Counted from the first letter of the stretch, positions 16,207-26,900 are shown. The stretch is 64,000 bases of DNA from Pyruvatibacter sp. (GCF_040219635.1 NZ_JAVJSC010000003.1:1002501-1066500); one strand, 5' to 3'. Notes: generated by a model from the sequence alone, not told the origin. Translations and numbers: made by a program.

Positions 16207-17255
16207 GAGGTTTTTGTCTGTGCGGATGGCCCGGCATTTGTGCTGTCACCATCCTCATCGTCATAGCCGACAAGGTTCAGCGGTTTGGCGGCAATGCCCA
16301 TCTGGGTCACCGCATGTACCAATGCGTCCTCCCGCCCGTGAGTAACCCACACTTCCCCGGGCGCGATCTGTTCGATTGTCATCATCAGTTCATCCCAGTC
16401 CGCATGGTCTGAAATAATGAGCGGCAACTCAACGGCGGCCTGTCTGGCGCGCGCACGCACGCGCATCCACCCGCTGGCAAAGGCTGTTACGGGGTCGGCA
16501 AACCGCCGCGACCACCTGTCCCGCGTGGCAGAAGGAGGGGCGACAACGATCTGGCCAGCCACGGCTTCTTTGGTTGTGCCTGCGACGGGCCGCAGCTCAC
16601 CCAGATCAACCCCAAATCGCTGATACAGCGCACACAGCTTTTCCATCGCGCCGTGCAGGTAAATCGGCCGGTCATACCCCTGATCGCGCAGATGCCTGAT
16701 AACCCGCTGCGCCTTGCCCAGCGCATAGGCCCCCACCAGATGCGTTCGCTCGGGAAAGCGCTCAACGGATGTGAGAAGTTTTGCCACTTCTTCGTCCGTA
16801 GGCGGGTGCCGGAACACCGGCAAGGCAAATGTCGCTTCGGTAACAAACACATCGCACGGCACTGGTTCAAACAAAGCACACGTCGGGTCAGGCCGTCGTT
16901 TGTAGTCGCCCGACACCACAATGCGGGTACCGCGATGCTCAATCACTGCTTGCGCAGACCCCAGCACGTGGCCGGCAGGCACCAGCGTGACTGATACGCC
17001 GTTGATACTTATACGCTCGCCATAGTCCGACGCCTGTCGGGTGTGGGTGAAGTCTTCACCATAGCGCTCTGCCATGATGGCAAGCGTTTGAGGTGTTGCC
17101 AGCACGGCCCTGTGCCCTGCGCGCGCGTGGTCCGCATGACCGTGGGTAATCACCGCGCGATCCACCGGGCGCACAGGGTCCACATAAAAATCCCCCGGCG
17201 GGCAATACAGGCCCTCAGGGCGCGGATGCAGTAATTTGTCGGCAGCGATGGTCAT
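16203..17255 (-). CDS. Ligase-associated DNA exonuclease (metallo-beta-lactamase/beta-CASP-like)
   Basis: The product has 350 residues. The metal-binding motif HGHADH lies at 38-43, followed by VSGDYKRR, with its aspartate, and VTEATFALPVF. Later histidine-containing motifs include ISDHADW and VTHGRED. This corresponds to the TIGR04122 exonuclease fused in function, not in sequence, to the neighbouring ligase; SNM1/Pso2-like nucleases are the closest concept. It should trim DNA ends in the cytoplasm during repair. The ATG at 17255 is used instead of a TTG 9 bases upstream. The gene is transcribed divergently from the helicase across 65 bases. Confidence 0.93.
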   Translation of the reverse strand: MTIAADKLLHPRPEGLYCPPGDFYVDPVRPVDRAVITHGHADHARAGHRAVLATPQTLAIMAERYGEDFTHTRQASDYGERISINGVSVTLVPAGHVLGSAQAVIEHRGTRIVVSGDYKRRPDPTCALFEPVPCDVFVTEATFALPVFRHPPTDEEVAKLLTSVERFPERTHLVGAYALGKAQRVIRHLRDQGYDRPIYLHGAMEKLCALYQRFGVDLGELRPVAGTTKEAVAGQIVVAPPSATRDRWSRRFADPVTAFASGWMRVRARARQAAVELPLIISDHADWDELMMTIEQIAPGEVWVTHGREDALVHAVTQMGIAAKPLNLVGYDDEDGDSTNAGPSAQTKTS

Positions 17256-17320
17256 GAGGCTCAATCTAGGCGAACATTACAGGAACCCAATGCCCAAATT
17301 GAAAATTCTGCTCCTGACCC

Positions 17321-19846
17321 ATGTCCTCAACTGTTCCCGCCATGTCTGTCTCAGGTGAAGGTGCAGCGCCTCTGCCGGCAAAGTTTGCGAAGTGGTTTGT
17401 CAGTCGTGGCTGGGCACCACGAGCGCATCAGCTTGCGCTTGCCAGGGCTGGACTTGAGGGGCGGTCAGCACTTTTGATCGCGCCAACGGGCGGGGGCAAA
17501 ACGCTGGCCGGCTTTCTGCCCAGCCTCATTGAGATTGCGGCGCAGGGCACACGCAAGCCGGGCCAGACGCGCCGCCTGCACACGCTGTATCTCTCGCCAC
17601 TCAAGGCGCTGGCAGTAGATGTGGCGCGCAATCTGGAAGCGCCTATCACCGAAATGGGTCTTGATGTGCGCGTTGAAACCCGAACCGGCGACACGCCGCA
17701 GAACCGCCGTCAGCGCCAGCGCCGGGACCCGCCTGACATTTTGATGACCACCCCGGAGCAACTTGCGTTGTTGCTGTCCTACACCGACAGCGACAGGTTT
17801 TTTGGTGGGCTCAAGGTCGTAGTGCTTGATGAGCTGCACGCGCTGGCGCCGTCCAAACGCGGCGACCTGCTGGCGCTGGGGCTTTCACAGCTCCGTCGGT
17901 TGTCACCTGCCGTGCGGATGACCGGCTTGTCTGCGACAGTTGAAAACCCGGAGCGTCTGCGGCGGTATCTGGTGCCGCAGGACGGTACTGACGATGCCCT
18001 GGCAGACCTTGTGGTGGGCGAGGGGGGTGCCACGCCCAATGTCTCGATCCTCGCCAGCAAGGAGCGCATTCCCTGGTCAGGTCACTCATCGCGCCATGCC
18101 ATGCGCGAAGTCTATGATGTGATCTGTGACAACAAGCTGGTGTTGGTGTTCGTCAACACGCGTAGCCAGGCGGAGTTTGTGTTTCAGGCGTTGTGGCACC
18201 TCAACGAACAGTCGCTGCCCATCGCGCTGCATCATGGGTCGCTGGCACCGGAAAAACGCCGCAAGGTTGAGGCCGCGATGGCCAAAGGCACGTTGCGCGC
18301 CGTCGTATGCACCTCAACGCTTGATCTGGGCATCGACTGGGGCGACGTTGATCTGGTGATCAATATCGGTGCGCCCAAGGGGGCAAGCCGCTTGTTGCAA
18401 CGTATCGGCCGTGCCAATCACCGGCTGGATGAGCCCAGCAAGGCGCTGCTTGTGCCGTCCAACCGTTTTGAAGTGCTGGAATGCGAGGCCGCTCGCGAGG
18501 CGGCACAAACAGCCACGCAGGACGGTGATGTTGACCGCGCAGGCGCGCTCGATGTTTTGGCACAACACATTCTGTGTATCGCCTGTGCCGCGCCCTTTGA
18601 TGCAGATATTCTGTACAAGGATGTAATTTCAGCCTCACCGTACCGCGATCTGCCGCGCGCAACTTTCGATCAGGCCGTCAGCTTTGTCGCCACCGGTGGC
18701 TATGCCCTCAAGAGCTACGACAGGTTTGCCCGGCTGCGGCAGAACCCGGATGGCCTGTGGCGGCTGGCGCACCCGTCCATCGCGCAACGCTACCGCATGA
18801 ATGTGGGCACCATCGTTGAAGCGCCGATGATGCGGGTACGTCTGGTGCGCAGAGGCAACCGCACCAGCCGGGGCGGTCCTGTGCTCGGCGAGGTAGAGGA
18901 ATACTTCATTGAGCAGCTTGCCCCCGGCGATACTTTTTTGTTTGCCGGGCAGGTGCTGCGCTTTGAGGGTATTCAGGAGCAGCACGCGCTTGCCTCCCGG
19001 ACCCGCGACGATACCCCTGCCATCCCCTCCTACTACGGCGGCAAGTTTCCGCTCTCCACCTATCTGGCAGACCGGGTGCGCCAGATGATGTCCGACCCGG
19101 CCTACTGGAAGGGCCTGCCCGACCAGGTGTCTGACTGGCTTAAAATCCAGCAATACCGATCGGTACTGCCCAAATATGGCGAACTGCTGGTGGAAATCTT
19201 TCCGCGTGCGGACAAGTTTTATATGGTGATGTATCCGTTTGACGGTCGGCTGGCACACCAGACGCTGGGCATGTTGCTGACACGCCGTCTGGAGCGCTAC
19301 GGCGCGCGGCCAATGGGGTTTGTCGCCAGCGAATATGCCCTGGCCATATGGTGCCTGCGTGATCCGGGGATGATGGCCGAGCAGGGTGCATTCATGTTTG
19401 GCGATCTGTTTGATGAGGACATGCTGGGGGATGATCTGGAGGCATGGCTTGCGGAGAGTTATCTGCTCAAACGGACCTTCAGGAACTGCGCGGTCATTGC
19501 AGGGCTGATAGAGCGGCGCTTTCCGGGGCATGAAAAATCAGGCCGCCAGGTGACGTTCTCATCAGACCTGATCTATGACGTGCTGCGGGAGCATGAGCCG
19601 GACCATATTTTGATGCAGGCCACATGGGCGGATGCGTCGTCGGGATTGCTTGATCTTGGACGGCTGGCGGCGCTGCTGGCACGGATCAAAAACAGAATCG
19701 TGGTAAAGCGTCTGGAGCGTGTGTCGCCGCTGGCAGTGCCTGTCATGCTTGAAATCGGCAAGGAGCAGGTGGCGGGTGCGGCAAATGAAAGCCTGCTGGC
19801 GGAAGCATCCGACCAGTTGATTGAAGACGCGATGCGGCTGATCTGA
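17321..19846 (+). CDS. Ligase-associated DEXH-box helicase, Lhr-core type
   Basis: This 841-residue superfamily 2 helicase has Walker A APTGGGKT at 54-61 and DELH at 170-173. Motif III is GLSATVENPERL, and the second RecA fold carries VNTRSQAEFVF, STLDLGIDWGD and QRIGRANHR (VI). The remaining half holds the winged-helix and Lhr-specific C-terminal domains. It matches TIGR04121, the ligase-associated helicase, and is shorter than full Lhr. Lhr-core enzymes translocate 3' to 5' on single-stranded DNA and unwind DNA or RNA:DNA duplexes. It is followed 11 bases later by pdeM. Confidence 0.95.
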   Translation: MSSTVPAMSVSGEGAAPLPAKFAKWFVSRGWAPRAHQLALARAGLEGRSALLIAPTGGGKTLAGFLPSLIEIAAQGTRKPGQTRRLHTLYLSPLKALAVDVARNLEAPITEMGLDVRVETRTGDTPQNRRQRQRRDPPDILMTTPEQLALLLSYTDSDRFFGGLKVVVLDELHALAPSKRGDLLALGLSQLRRLSPAVRMTGLSATVENPERLRRYLVPQDGTDDALADLVVGEGGATPNVSILASKERIPWSGHSSRHAMREVYDVICDNKLVLVFVNTRSQAEFVFQALWHLNEQSLPIALHHGSLAPEKRRKVEAAMAKGTLRAVVCTSTLDLGIDWGDVDLVINIGAPKGASRLLQRIGRANHRLDEPSKALLVPSNRFEVLECEAAREAAQTATQDGDVDRAGALDVLAQHILCIACAAPFDADILYKDVISASPYRDLPRATFDQAVSFVATGGYALKSYDRFARLRQNPDGLWRLAHPSIAQRYRMNVGTIVEAPMMRVRLVRRGNRTSRGGPVLGEVEEYFIEQLAPGDTFLFAGQVLRFEGIQEQHALASRTRDDTPAIPSYYGGKFPLSTYLADRVRQMMSDPAYWKGLPDQVSDWLKIQQYRSVLPKYGELLVEIFPRADKFYMVMYPFDGRLAHQTLGMLLTRRLERYGARPMGFVASEYALAIWCLRDPGMMAEQGAFMFGDLFDEDMLGDDLEAWLAESYLLKRTFRNCAVIAGLIERRFPGHEKSGRQVTFSSDLIYDVLREHEPDHILMQATWADASSGLLDLGRLAALLARIKNRIVVKRLERVSPLAVPVMLEIGKEQVAGAANESLLAEASDQLIEDAMRLI

Positions 19847-19857
19847 CGGATTTAGTG

Positions 19858-20586
19858 ATGATTACTGTGTGCGGTGAACGGCTGGTGCCGGATGTGACGG
19901 GAGCATTGCATGTGCCCGCGCACGACACGCTGATTGTGTCGGACCTGCACCTTGAAAAAGGTTCGTCCTATGCCCGGCGCGGTATTGCGTTGCCGCCGTA
20001 TGATACGCGGGCAACTCTCAAGAGGCTGGCGCGTGTTATCCGAAAGTATCAGCCCGCGCGTATTGTCAGTCTGGGCGACAGTTTTCACGATCCTGACGCC
20101 CCGCACCGTCTTGCCGCTGCTGACCGCGATGCGCTGACCGCCATGACCCGGGCCCACACCTGGGTTTGGATCGCGGGTAATCATGAAGGTCTGGTGGATG
20201 GCGGCGCGCTTGGCGGCATGGCCACCGAAGAAATGAACATCGGCCGTTTGCTGCTGCGTCATGAGCCTGCTGCTGCGCCGGCAACCGGCGAAATATCCGG
20301 CCACCTGCACCCGTGCGGCGTTGTGCGCCAGCGCGGGCGTCGTCTCAGGCGGCGATGTTTTGTGTCAGACGGCACGCGACTGGTGATGCCCGCCTTCGGT
20401 GCCTATACTGGCAACCTCAATGTGCTGGATCAGGCCTTCGCGCCCTTGTTTGATATGGGCTTCAGCGCCTGGCTGATGGGGGATACGCAGGTATATCCCA
20501 TGCCTTCGTCCCGGCTTGTGCGCGATGAAGTGTCGCCTAGCTCCGCAAGACAATTCCCAGCACGCTTAACACCAGTGCGCCGATGA
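19858..20586 (+). CDS. pdeM: Ligase-associated metallophosphoesterase PdeM
   Basis: The 242-residue calcineurin-like enzyme has the full metal motif series: SDLHLEKG (Asp29, His31), GDSFHD (73-78), GNHE (107-110) and GHLH (148-151). It belongs to the TIGR04123 endonuclease/phosphoesterase that completes the ligase cluster. The ATG at 19858 sits within gtgatg; the GTG at 19855 is an alternative. The last 50 bases overlap the 3' end of the convergent DUF3429 gene, so its tail (ARQFPARLTPVRR) is encoded on DNA that is coding on both strands. Confidence 0.92.
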   Translation: MITVCGERLVPDVTGALHVPAHDTLIVSDLHLEKGSSYARRGIALPPYDTRATLKRLARVIRKYQPARIVSLGDSFHDPDAPHRLAAADRDALTAMTRAHTWVWIAGNHEGLVDGGALGGMATEEMNIGRLLLRHEPAAAPATGEISGHLHPCGVVRQRGRRLRRRCFVSDGTRLVMPAFGAYTGNLNVLDQAFAPLFDMGFSAWLMGDTQVYPMPSSRLVRDEVSPSSARQFPARLTPVRR

Positions 20587-21028
20587 CAAGGATGCTCAGC
20601 CGCACCCGATAGCCGCCATACCATTGCGGTGCTTCGTGCAGTCGCGTTGCGCGAACATCCGAGCCTGCCTGTCCCCAGAATGCGGCAATGAGGATGACCA
20701 GCCCCCAGATCGGCGGCACAAACAGGGCAGCCCATGCAGCAATTGACGGCACCACCGAGAGCGCCAGCCGTTTCAGCAACGCTTCGTCTTCTGGAAACAG
20801 CATGGCGAGTGACCAGCGGATGCCACCCAGAAACGACAGGATCACCGCGCCATAGGCAATCTGATAGGTGAGGACAATTTGTGCCTCATCGCGCGGATAC
20901 AGGAAAAATATGATGACCGCCGTGGCGACAAACGGAATGACGCCCGCATAGCCAAGCAGCGCGGCAGCACGCGGCGGCTGCGCCGGGTCGCGCGGATCGT
21001 CGGCAATCTCGGTGTCGTGATCGGTCAT
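20537..21028 (-). CDS. DUF3429 family membrane protein
   Basis: This protein (163 residues) has a charged, proline-containing cytoplasmic N-terminus and then about five hydrophobic segments. They include GYAGVIPFVATAVIIFF, IAYGAVILSFLGGIRWSLAM and ILVIGALVLSVLGIVL. The SFLGGIRW motif is characteristic of DUF3429. Members are inner-membrane proteins without an assigned function. The ATG at 21028 begins MTDHDTEIAD; longer frames upstream look non-coding. It lies downstream of ccdA on the same strand, 66 bases away, and its 3' end overlaps pdeM by 50 bases. Confidence 0.88.
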   Translation of the reverse strand: MTDHDTEIADDPRDPAQPPRAAALLGYAGVIPFVATAVIIFFLYPRDEAQIVLTYQIAYGAVILSFLGGIRWSLAMLFPEDEALLKRLALSVVPSIAAWAALFVPPIWGLVILIAAFWGQAGSDVRATRLHEAPQWYGGYRVRLSILVIGALVLSVLGIVLRS

Positions 21029-21094
21029 CGGTTGTTTCCCCAATTGGCCCCGGCCCGCCTCATGCCCCCCGGCATGGGTTGGCAGCAGCACATG

Positions 21095-21871
21095 CTAGCC
21101 AAGCCGTCCGAGCACAGGAAACAAGTCTATCAACCAATAAGCAATGGTTTCGAGTGAGCCGAAGAAAATCAGCAAGCCCGTGCCAACCAGCAAAACACCC
21201 GCGGCGATCTCGACCTTGTGCATGTGTTTGCGGAAGCGCTGCGAGAACGCCAGGAACGTGCGCACGCCAAGGGCAGCCATCATGAACGGCAGCCCCAGCC
21301 CCAGCGAATAAACGCTGAGCAACGATACGCCATAGGCCAGGTCATCGCGGCTGGCGGCGATGGAAAGAATGGTCGCCAGAATTGGTCCGATGCAGGGCGT
21401 CCAGCCAAACCCGAAGGCGAGGCCGATACCATAAGGTGCCAGCGCCTGCATGGCGGGGGAAGGCGGATCAGCCGCAGCACCGTCTGCAGGGCCACCCAGC
21501 GTGGCAGGCATCATGCGCATTTCGCGGTCCAGCAGGGCAATGCGAAACAGGCCCATGTAGTGCAGGCCCAAAATCACGATCACCGCCCCGGCGATGTAGC
21601 CGATCATCACTTTATTGGCGAGGATCAGGGGACTGATCACCGACGCTGTTGCGCCCAGCGCCACAAATACGGTTGAAAAGCCAAGCACAAAACCGGCCGC
21701 CCCGATGACCGTGCGACGGGTCACAGCGTCGTCGTTCTCCTGCAGGGCCTCAAACGTGGTGCCGGCCATATAACTGAGATAGGCGGGTACAAGCGGCAGT
21801 ACGCACGGGCTCAAAAAGCTGATGAGCCCGCCTGCAAAGGCCGCCAGATAGGTGATGCTGCCGGTGTCCAT
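21095..21871 (-). CDS. ccdA: Cytochrome c biogenesis protein CcdA
   Basis: The product has 258 residues and about six or seven hydrophobic helices. The two redox cysteines appear in SFLSPCVLPLVPAYLSY (Cys23) and FGWTPCIGPIL, the duplicated P-C-x-x-P-like signature of CcdA/DsbD. It carries electrons from cytoplasmic thioredoxin across the membrane to periplasmic thiol proteins that reduce apocytochrome c. No ccm heme-lyase gene is near. It lies 121 bases downstream of the TIGR02186 gene and may belong to the same transcript. Confidence 0.93.
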   Translation of the reverse strand: MDTGSITYLAAFAGGLISFLSPCVLPLVPAYLSYMAGTTFEALQENDDAVTRRTVIGAAGFVLGFSTVFVALGATASVISPLILANKVMIGYIAGAVIVILGLHYMGLFRIALLDREMRMMPATLGGPADGAAADPPSPAMQALAPYGIGLAFGFGWTPCIGPILATILSIAASRDDLAYGVSLLSVYSLGLGLPFMMAALGVRTFLAFSQRFRKHMHKVEIAAGVLLVGTGLLIFFGSLETIAYWLIDLFPVLGRLG

Positions 21872-21992
21872 GGGAAGGTGCGCTGTATCCTGCGGTGAGT
21901 GACGCTCTTGCCTAGCCTAAAACGGATGTGGTGCGCGATGCGCCTCAAAGTCGCGTGATAGCTGCGCGGTGGGGGAGGGTGGCCTGCTTTGG

Positions 21993-22805
21993 TTAACGCT
22001 CGCGGAAAACCGTTCCGGCAATCCAGCCCGCCAGGAGCGCAATCAGTACGGCGGCGACGCCATAGAAGAAGGGTGTTTGCTGGGCAAAATTGTACAGCAG
22101 CCGCTCAAGGCCTGATTTGTTGATGATGAGATTGATCGACCGCTGCCCGGTAATGGCCCCGTCACGCATCAGATAAACGGTGGCAATGTATGAGCCCACC
22201 GGGACATTGGCGGGCAGGGCAATTTCAGCGCGAAACAGCGATGGGCCAACGAACGTGATGGAGCCGGGGGCCTGCGCATACAGGCCCTCGCGCAGCTTGG
22301 CACGCAGGACCGCCTCCTGATAGGCGGCGGGAAGGGCTGCATTGGTCGTCTGGTCAGAACTTATGTCGAGTGCAGATAGCCCGATCTGTGCGTCTGCGAA
22401 AACCTCAGGCTTGGCGATCTGGTTGAGGGGGCGCGTACTGGCCACATGATAGAAGCCCGGTGCTGCGGGCACATCCCGCGCGTCGGTGTTGACCCATACG
22501 CCCGCAATGCGTTGCTTGCGGCGAATGGTCAACGGTTCGTATGGCCCTCGCACCACCGCAACCACATCGCGCTGAAGGGCGGGGGTCACGCCGTCCGGCG
22601 CATCCACATTGCCAAACAGCAACAGCTCCGCGCCGGTGAAATTGGAGGTGATGGCAATAAGCTTCTCGCTCAGGTCTGCCACCACGGCTTCACCGGCAGC
22701 ACCAGGCTGCACGCCAGGCTGGACAGCAGGAGTTTGCGCAAAGGCACCTGTGGCAAACAGGGCAACGCCTGCCAGGCCAGCAGCTATGTGCGCAAGCCGG
22801 ATCAC
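21993..22805 (-). CDS. TIGR02186 family membrane-anchored periplasmic protein
   Basis: The 270-residue protein starts with GTG and overlaps the stop of the upstream exporter gene in GTGA, which fixes the start. A signal peptide (residues 1-23, ending GAFAQ) and a C-terminal helix (about 244-264) anchor a large periplasmic domain. The motif DLSEKLIAITSNFTGAELLL is diagnostic of TIGR02186. These proteins nearly always accompany a TauE/SafE-family exporter, as here, and probably act as its periplasmic subunit; the transported compound is unknown but is assumed to be a sulfur compound or another anion. Confidence 0.88.
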   Translation of the reverse strand: MIRLAHIAAGLAGVALFATGAFAQTPAVQPGVQPGAAGEAVVADLSEKLIAITSNFTGAELLLFGNVDAPDGVTPALQRDVVAVVRGPYEPLTIRRKQRIAGVWVNTDARDVPAAPGFYHVASTRPLNQIAKPEVFADAQIGLSALDISSDQTTNAALPAAYQEAVLRAKLREGLYAQAPGSITFVGPSLFRAEIALPANVPVGSYIATVYLMRDGAITGQRSINLIINKSGLERLLYNFAQQTPFFYGVAAVLIALLAGWIAGTVFRER

Positions 22806-23725
22806 AGGCCCGTTCCGATCATCACGGTGTAGAGGTCATCCGGTGTTGCCACCAGATCCCACGCCAGCCGTGCGCAAACGGCCAACACAAGCAGCGCCAG
22901 CAGCGCGCGCAGTTGCTCGCCGCGCAGCCTGTGGCCGACACGCACACCCAGTTGTGCACCGATGACACCGCCAACCAGCAGCAGCAGCGCCAGCACAATG
23001 TCCACTGTCTGGTTGAGCGTCGCATGCATGATGGCCGCCAGGCCCGTCACGAACATGATCTGAAACAGCGATGTGCCCACCACAACATTAGTGGGCATAC
23101 GCAGCAGATAGATCATGGCCGGTACCATGATGAAGCCACCGCCAACGCCCATGATGGCTGCCAGAATGCCGACCGCGAGGCCGATCAGCAGTGGCGGAAT
23201 GGCTGAGATGTAGAGCCGCGAGCGCCGGAAGCGCATTTTGAGCGGCAGCCCGTGTATCCACACATGCGAGCCGGGACGTCGCGCAGAGACAGAGCGCCCG
23301 GCGCGTGTTGCGCGAATGGCGCGCACGCTTTCGTTCATCATCAGTGCGCCGATAACACCCAGAAACAGCACATAGGCGAGCGAAATAAACAGGTCTATCT
23401 GGCCCTGCGAGCGCAATGCACTGAAGATTGCCACGCCGATGATCGAGCCGACCGCGCCGCCTGCAAGCAGCACCCCGGCCATCTTGAAATCAACGGCCTT
23501 GCGCCGCCAATGGGCCAGCACGCCCGACATGGAGGTGGCTACAATCTGCACAGCTTCCGTGCCAACGGCGACGGCAGGCGGAATGCCGGTAAAGATGAGC
23601 AGCGGCGTCATCAAAAAACCGCCACCGACGCCGAACATGCCCGACAAGAACCCGACCGCACCGCCAAGCCCCAGCAATACAAATGCATTGACTGACATCT
23701 CGGCGATGGGGAGGTAAATCTGCAC
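22802..23725 (-). CDS. TauE/SafE (sulfite exporter) family permease
   Basis: This permease has 307 residues and eight or so membrane helices. The duplicated family signature GMFGVGGGFLMTPLLIF and IMGVGGGFIMVPAMIYLL is clear. I placed the start at GTG 23725, because the family usually begins with a short IYLPIAEMSVN-like segment. An ATG at 23698 would give 298 residues and cannot be excluded. The likely role is export or uptake of sulfite, sulfonates or another small anion. It is translationally coupled to the TIGR02186 partner downstream. Confidence 0.85.
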   Translation of the reverse strand: MQIYLPIAEMSVNAFVLLGLGGAVGFLSGMFGVGGGFLMTPLLIFTGIPPAVAVGTEAVQIVATSMSGVLAHWRRKAVDFKMAGVLLAGGAVGSIIGVAIFSALRSQGQIDLFISLAYVLFLGVIGALMMNESVRAIRATRAGRSVSARRPGSHVWIHGLPLKMRFRRSRLYISAIPPLLIGLAVGILAAIMGVGGGFIMVPAMIYLLRMPTNVVVGTSLFQIMFVTGLAAIMHATLNQTVDIVLALLLLVGGVIGAQLGVRVGHRLRGEQLRALLALLVLAVCARLAWDLVATPDDLYTVMIGTGL

Positions 23726-23859
23726 CCTGAGGTTCGACCGTGTTTGATTTTTGTTTTGTCGCCGCAACACTGCGTTCTGGCTGCGGCACCAGATACAACC
23801 TTGCTAGCACACCTGCAGGCTTACAGCTACGCAAACCAGCCGGCCCGTTACACCATTGT

Positions 23860-23898
23860 GGGTCGGCATTTTGGGTCGGCATTGCGGGTCGGCTGACG
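23860..23898. repeat. Three short direct repeats, period 13
   Basis: GGGTCGGC recurs at 23860, 23873 and 23886, the first two copies extended by ATT. The array lies between the PodJ-like gene's stop and the exporter gene. It is too short and irregular to be a CRISPR array, and I see no function for it. Confidence 0.7.
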
Positions 23899-23900
23899 AA

Positions 23901-26900
23901 CTAGAGTTCCGCCTGTTGCAGCGCGTTGAGAAGGCGCTCATCAATGCGGCCGGTCACGGCCAGACCCTTGTCGCGCTCAAACGCCCGCACGGCATCCAGC
24001 GTGCGCTCACCAGGTTGTCCATCGGCGGGACCGGCATCATAGCCAAGCGCCCCCAGCAGGCGCTGGGCTTCACGCACCAGCGCTGGCGGTGTGAGGGATG
24101 CCTGCCAGCTCACTTCGTTGGCGGCCGGGTCGGCCGCACGCGGCGTATAGGTGCGGGCGGACAACTCAGCGTCCACCAGCTTCGCCGCATCAACGGAGTT
24201 TTTAAGCGCCTCAGCCCGCACGCCTGCGTCGGCGTCGCCGTTGGCAGAGGCAATGGCAAACCACTTGTAGGCTTCCGCCAGGTCACGTTCGACGCCGAGA
24301 CCGCGCTCATGCAGAATGGCCAGATTGTATTGTGAGTCTGCCAGGCCGTGAGCAGCGGCCGCATTAAAGCTGCGCGCGGCAGCGGCAAAGTCTTGTGGGC
24401 CACCGGCCCCTTCGGCCTGCATCACGGCCAGATTGTGCATCGCCTTGACGTTGCCCTGTGCGGCGGCGCTTTCATACCAGGTGCGGGCTCTGGTGGGGTT
24501 CTCAGGAACGCCCAGACCTTTTTCAAACATTGTGCCCAGGCGGTATTGTGCAGGGGCCAGGCCCTGTTCAGCGGCGCGGGTCAGCCAGAATGCGGCCTGC
24601 TCATTATCCTGTGGCAGCCCGCTGGCACCGTTGGCGTAGCGCTGGCCGATCTCGTACTGGGCGGCGGCGTCGCCTTCCGCAGCCGCTTCGCGCAGTGTCT
24701 GTCGTGCCGGTGCTGGCAGGGTGGGGGCTGGCAGGGTGGGTGTTGGCGCGGCTGCAGGTGCTGAGGGTGTTGGCAGCGACGCCACATCAACTTCCTGGCG
24801 CGGCGTGATGGATGTGGGGCCGGAGATGGATGATCCCGGTGTTGCAGCTTCGGCAGATGCCTGAGCCGGTGTCACCACGTCCGGCAACTCGCGCGCTGGC
24901 GCACGGGTTACATCCGGCAGGCCACTTGACGCTGTATCGCTTGCCGTATCGTCTGATGCTGCGTCGTCCTCAGCTGTGGATGCCGCTTCGGTGACTGAAG
25001 GCTCATCAGTGTCCGAAGGCTCATTGGTGGCTGCATCGCCAACAGGTGCGTCAGTGGCGGGGTCATCAAGTGACGCCATTGCGTCAGCCGGGACAGTCAC
25101 GTCATCGGGCGGTCCTGCAACTTCCTGTGGTCCGCCGCCCATCATCACGAACACCAGTCCGGCAATGGCCAGCACGCCCACAACGGCGGCAATGAGGGCA
25201 AGCGATTTCTTGTTGCCAGCAAATGGGCCACTGTTTTGTGCACCATCTTCGGCAAAGGGAGAGCGTGCCCCGTCATTGCCAGGTGTCCCAGCGGCAGCGC
25301 GGGCCGCGGCACGCGCGGACTCCAGAAAATCATTGCGAGGCGGTGCGCCTGCACCATCTGACGCAAATGGTGGCTTACCAATACCGGGCCCGTGCGCAGA
25401 AGCACCTGCGGACGGTGATGCAAACGGTGGCGCAAACGGTGGCGCGCCCATTTGCGATGCGTCGGGGGGTGGTGGTCCAAAGGGGGAGCCGTCCATTTCA
25501 TCACGACCAAACGCAGGCGGCGGCGGCCCGAAGGGCGCGTCGTCCTGATCGGCTGTCCAGCCGCCTTGGGCGGGCATCGGCGGCGGTGCAGGTTGTGCTG
25601 TGGACGCGGTTGCGCCCATAAAACCAAGCTCCTGGCCGTTTGCGCCGCCACGGCCCTGCGCTTCAATCAGATTAAGGCGCGCGTCAACATTTTCGACGCT
25701 CGCCCTGATTTTTTGAATGTCGCCGGTGTTGCCGCCCGTCTCTATCTTGCGCAGCAATTCGTCGGACACTTCTTCCACCTTCGCCAGCGCCTTGGCGGAG
25801 CGTTGGTCAGTGGTTTGCAGCCGTGCGGCCATTTCATCAATGGCGGTTTCAAGGGCTGCCAGAGGCTCCGCGAACATCGCCTTGCCGCCCGTGCCAATGT
25901 CTGCGATCTCGCGCATCTGCCCGGCGATGTCGCTGACGCTCGTTTCGATGGTGTGAATCGCCTGCGCGCTTTGCTGTTCTGACGTTTCAAGGCGTTTGAC
26001 GGTTGCGTCCACCCGCTGTTCAAGCTGCGACACAAGCTGGGTTGCTGCGCCGCCTTCGCTGCGTGCGGCTTCCACCGCAGCTGTCACGGCCGCGTCCCGC
26101 ACCTTGTCCAGACGCCCGCCCATATCGTCGATGGCACCGGCGATCTGGTCCACGTCGCGCCTGGCGTTGGTTTCAACCTGACCCAGCCGCCCGCCAACCT
26201 CGGCGATGTTTTGTTGCAGGGCCGCAATCGTGGTTTCCAGCGACTTGATGGCCTCAACGCTGACAGATGGCTTGGCCTCGTTCGAAGCCTTCTCGATTTT
26301 TTCCAGATCTTCGCGCAGCGCCGCCATGGCCTTGGCCGTGCGCGCGTCAGATGCTTCGATGTGGTCCACCACGTTGCCGATGGCACGCTCAAGGGCGGCC
26401 ACTGCATCGTCGCTGGCACCGCCACGATTGTTGAGAACGGCGACGGCCTGCGATGCTTGTTCGCGGGCCGCCTGCGCGGCGGTTTCAGCACCGTCCAGCC
26501 GACGGGTGAGGTCGCTTAGCGCAGCCTGCAGGCTGCGGACGGTTTCAGGTGTTTCAGAACTGGCAGAGGCCACGCGCCGGGTGGCTTCTTCTGCCCTGCG
26601 TTCGGTTTCTTCAAGACGGTTTGAGATCGCCCGCAGACCGCGCTCAACGGTGCGCATGGCATCGGTGTTCAAAAGCTCGGCGCGCTCAAGACCCCGTTCT
26701 GATTTTTCCAGCCGCTCGCGCAACTCGCCCAGTGTGCCGTCGAGCGCGGACACGGGTTCGCGACTGATCCGCTCGGTGCGTTCCAGCCGCGTGGCCATGT
26801 CTGCCAGCGTTTCATCAAGTCCGGTCAGTGCGTTTTCGCTCCGCCGTTCCGACCGTTCAAGCCGGTGAACGAGGTCGCGTAACGCATCAGTCACGGGACT

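Noticed and set aside
23860..23898. A short CRISPR-like array.
   Set aside because: Only three 8-11 base repeats with a 13-base period occur; there are no spacers and no cas genes.
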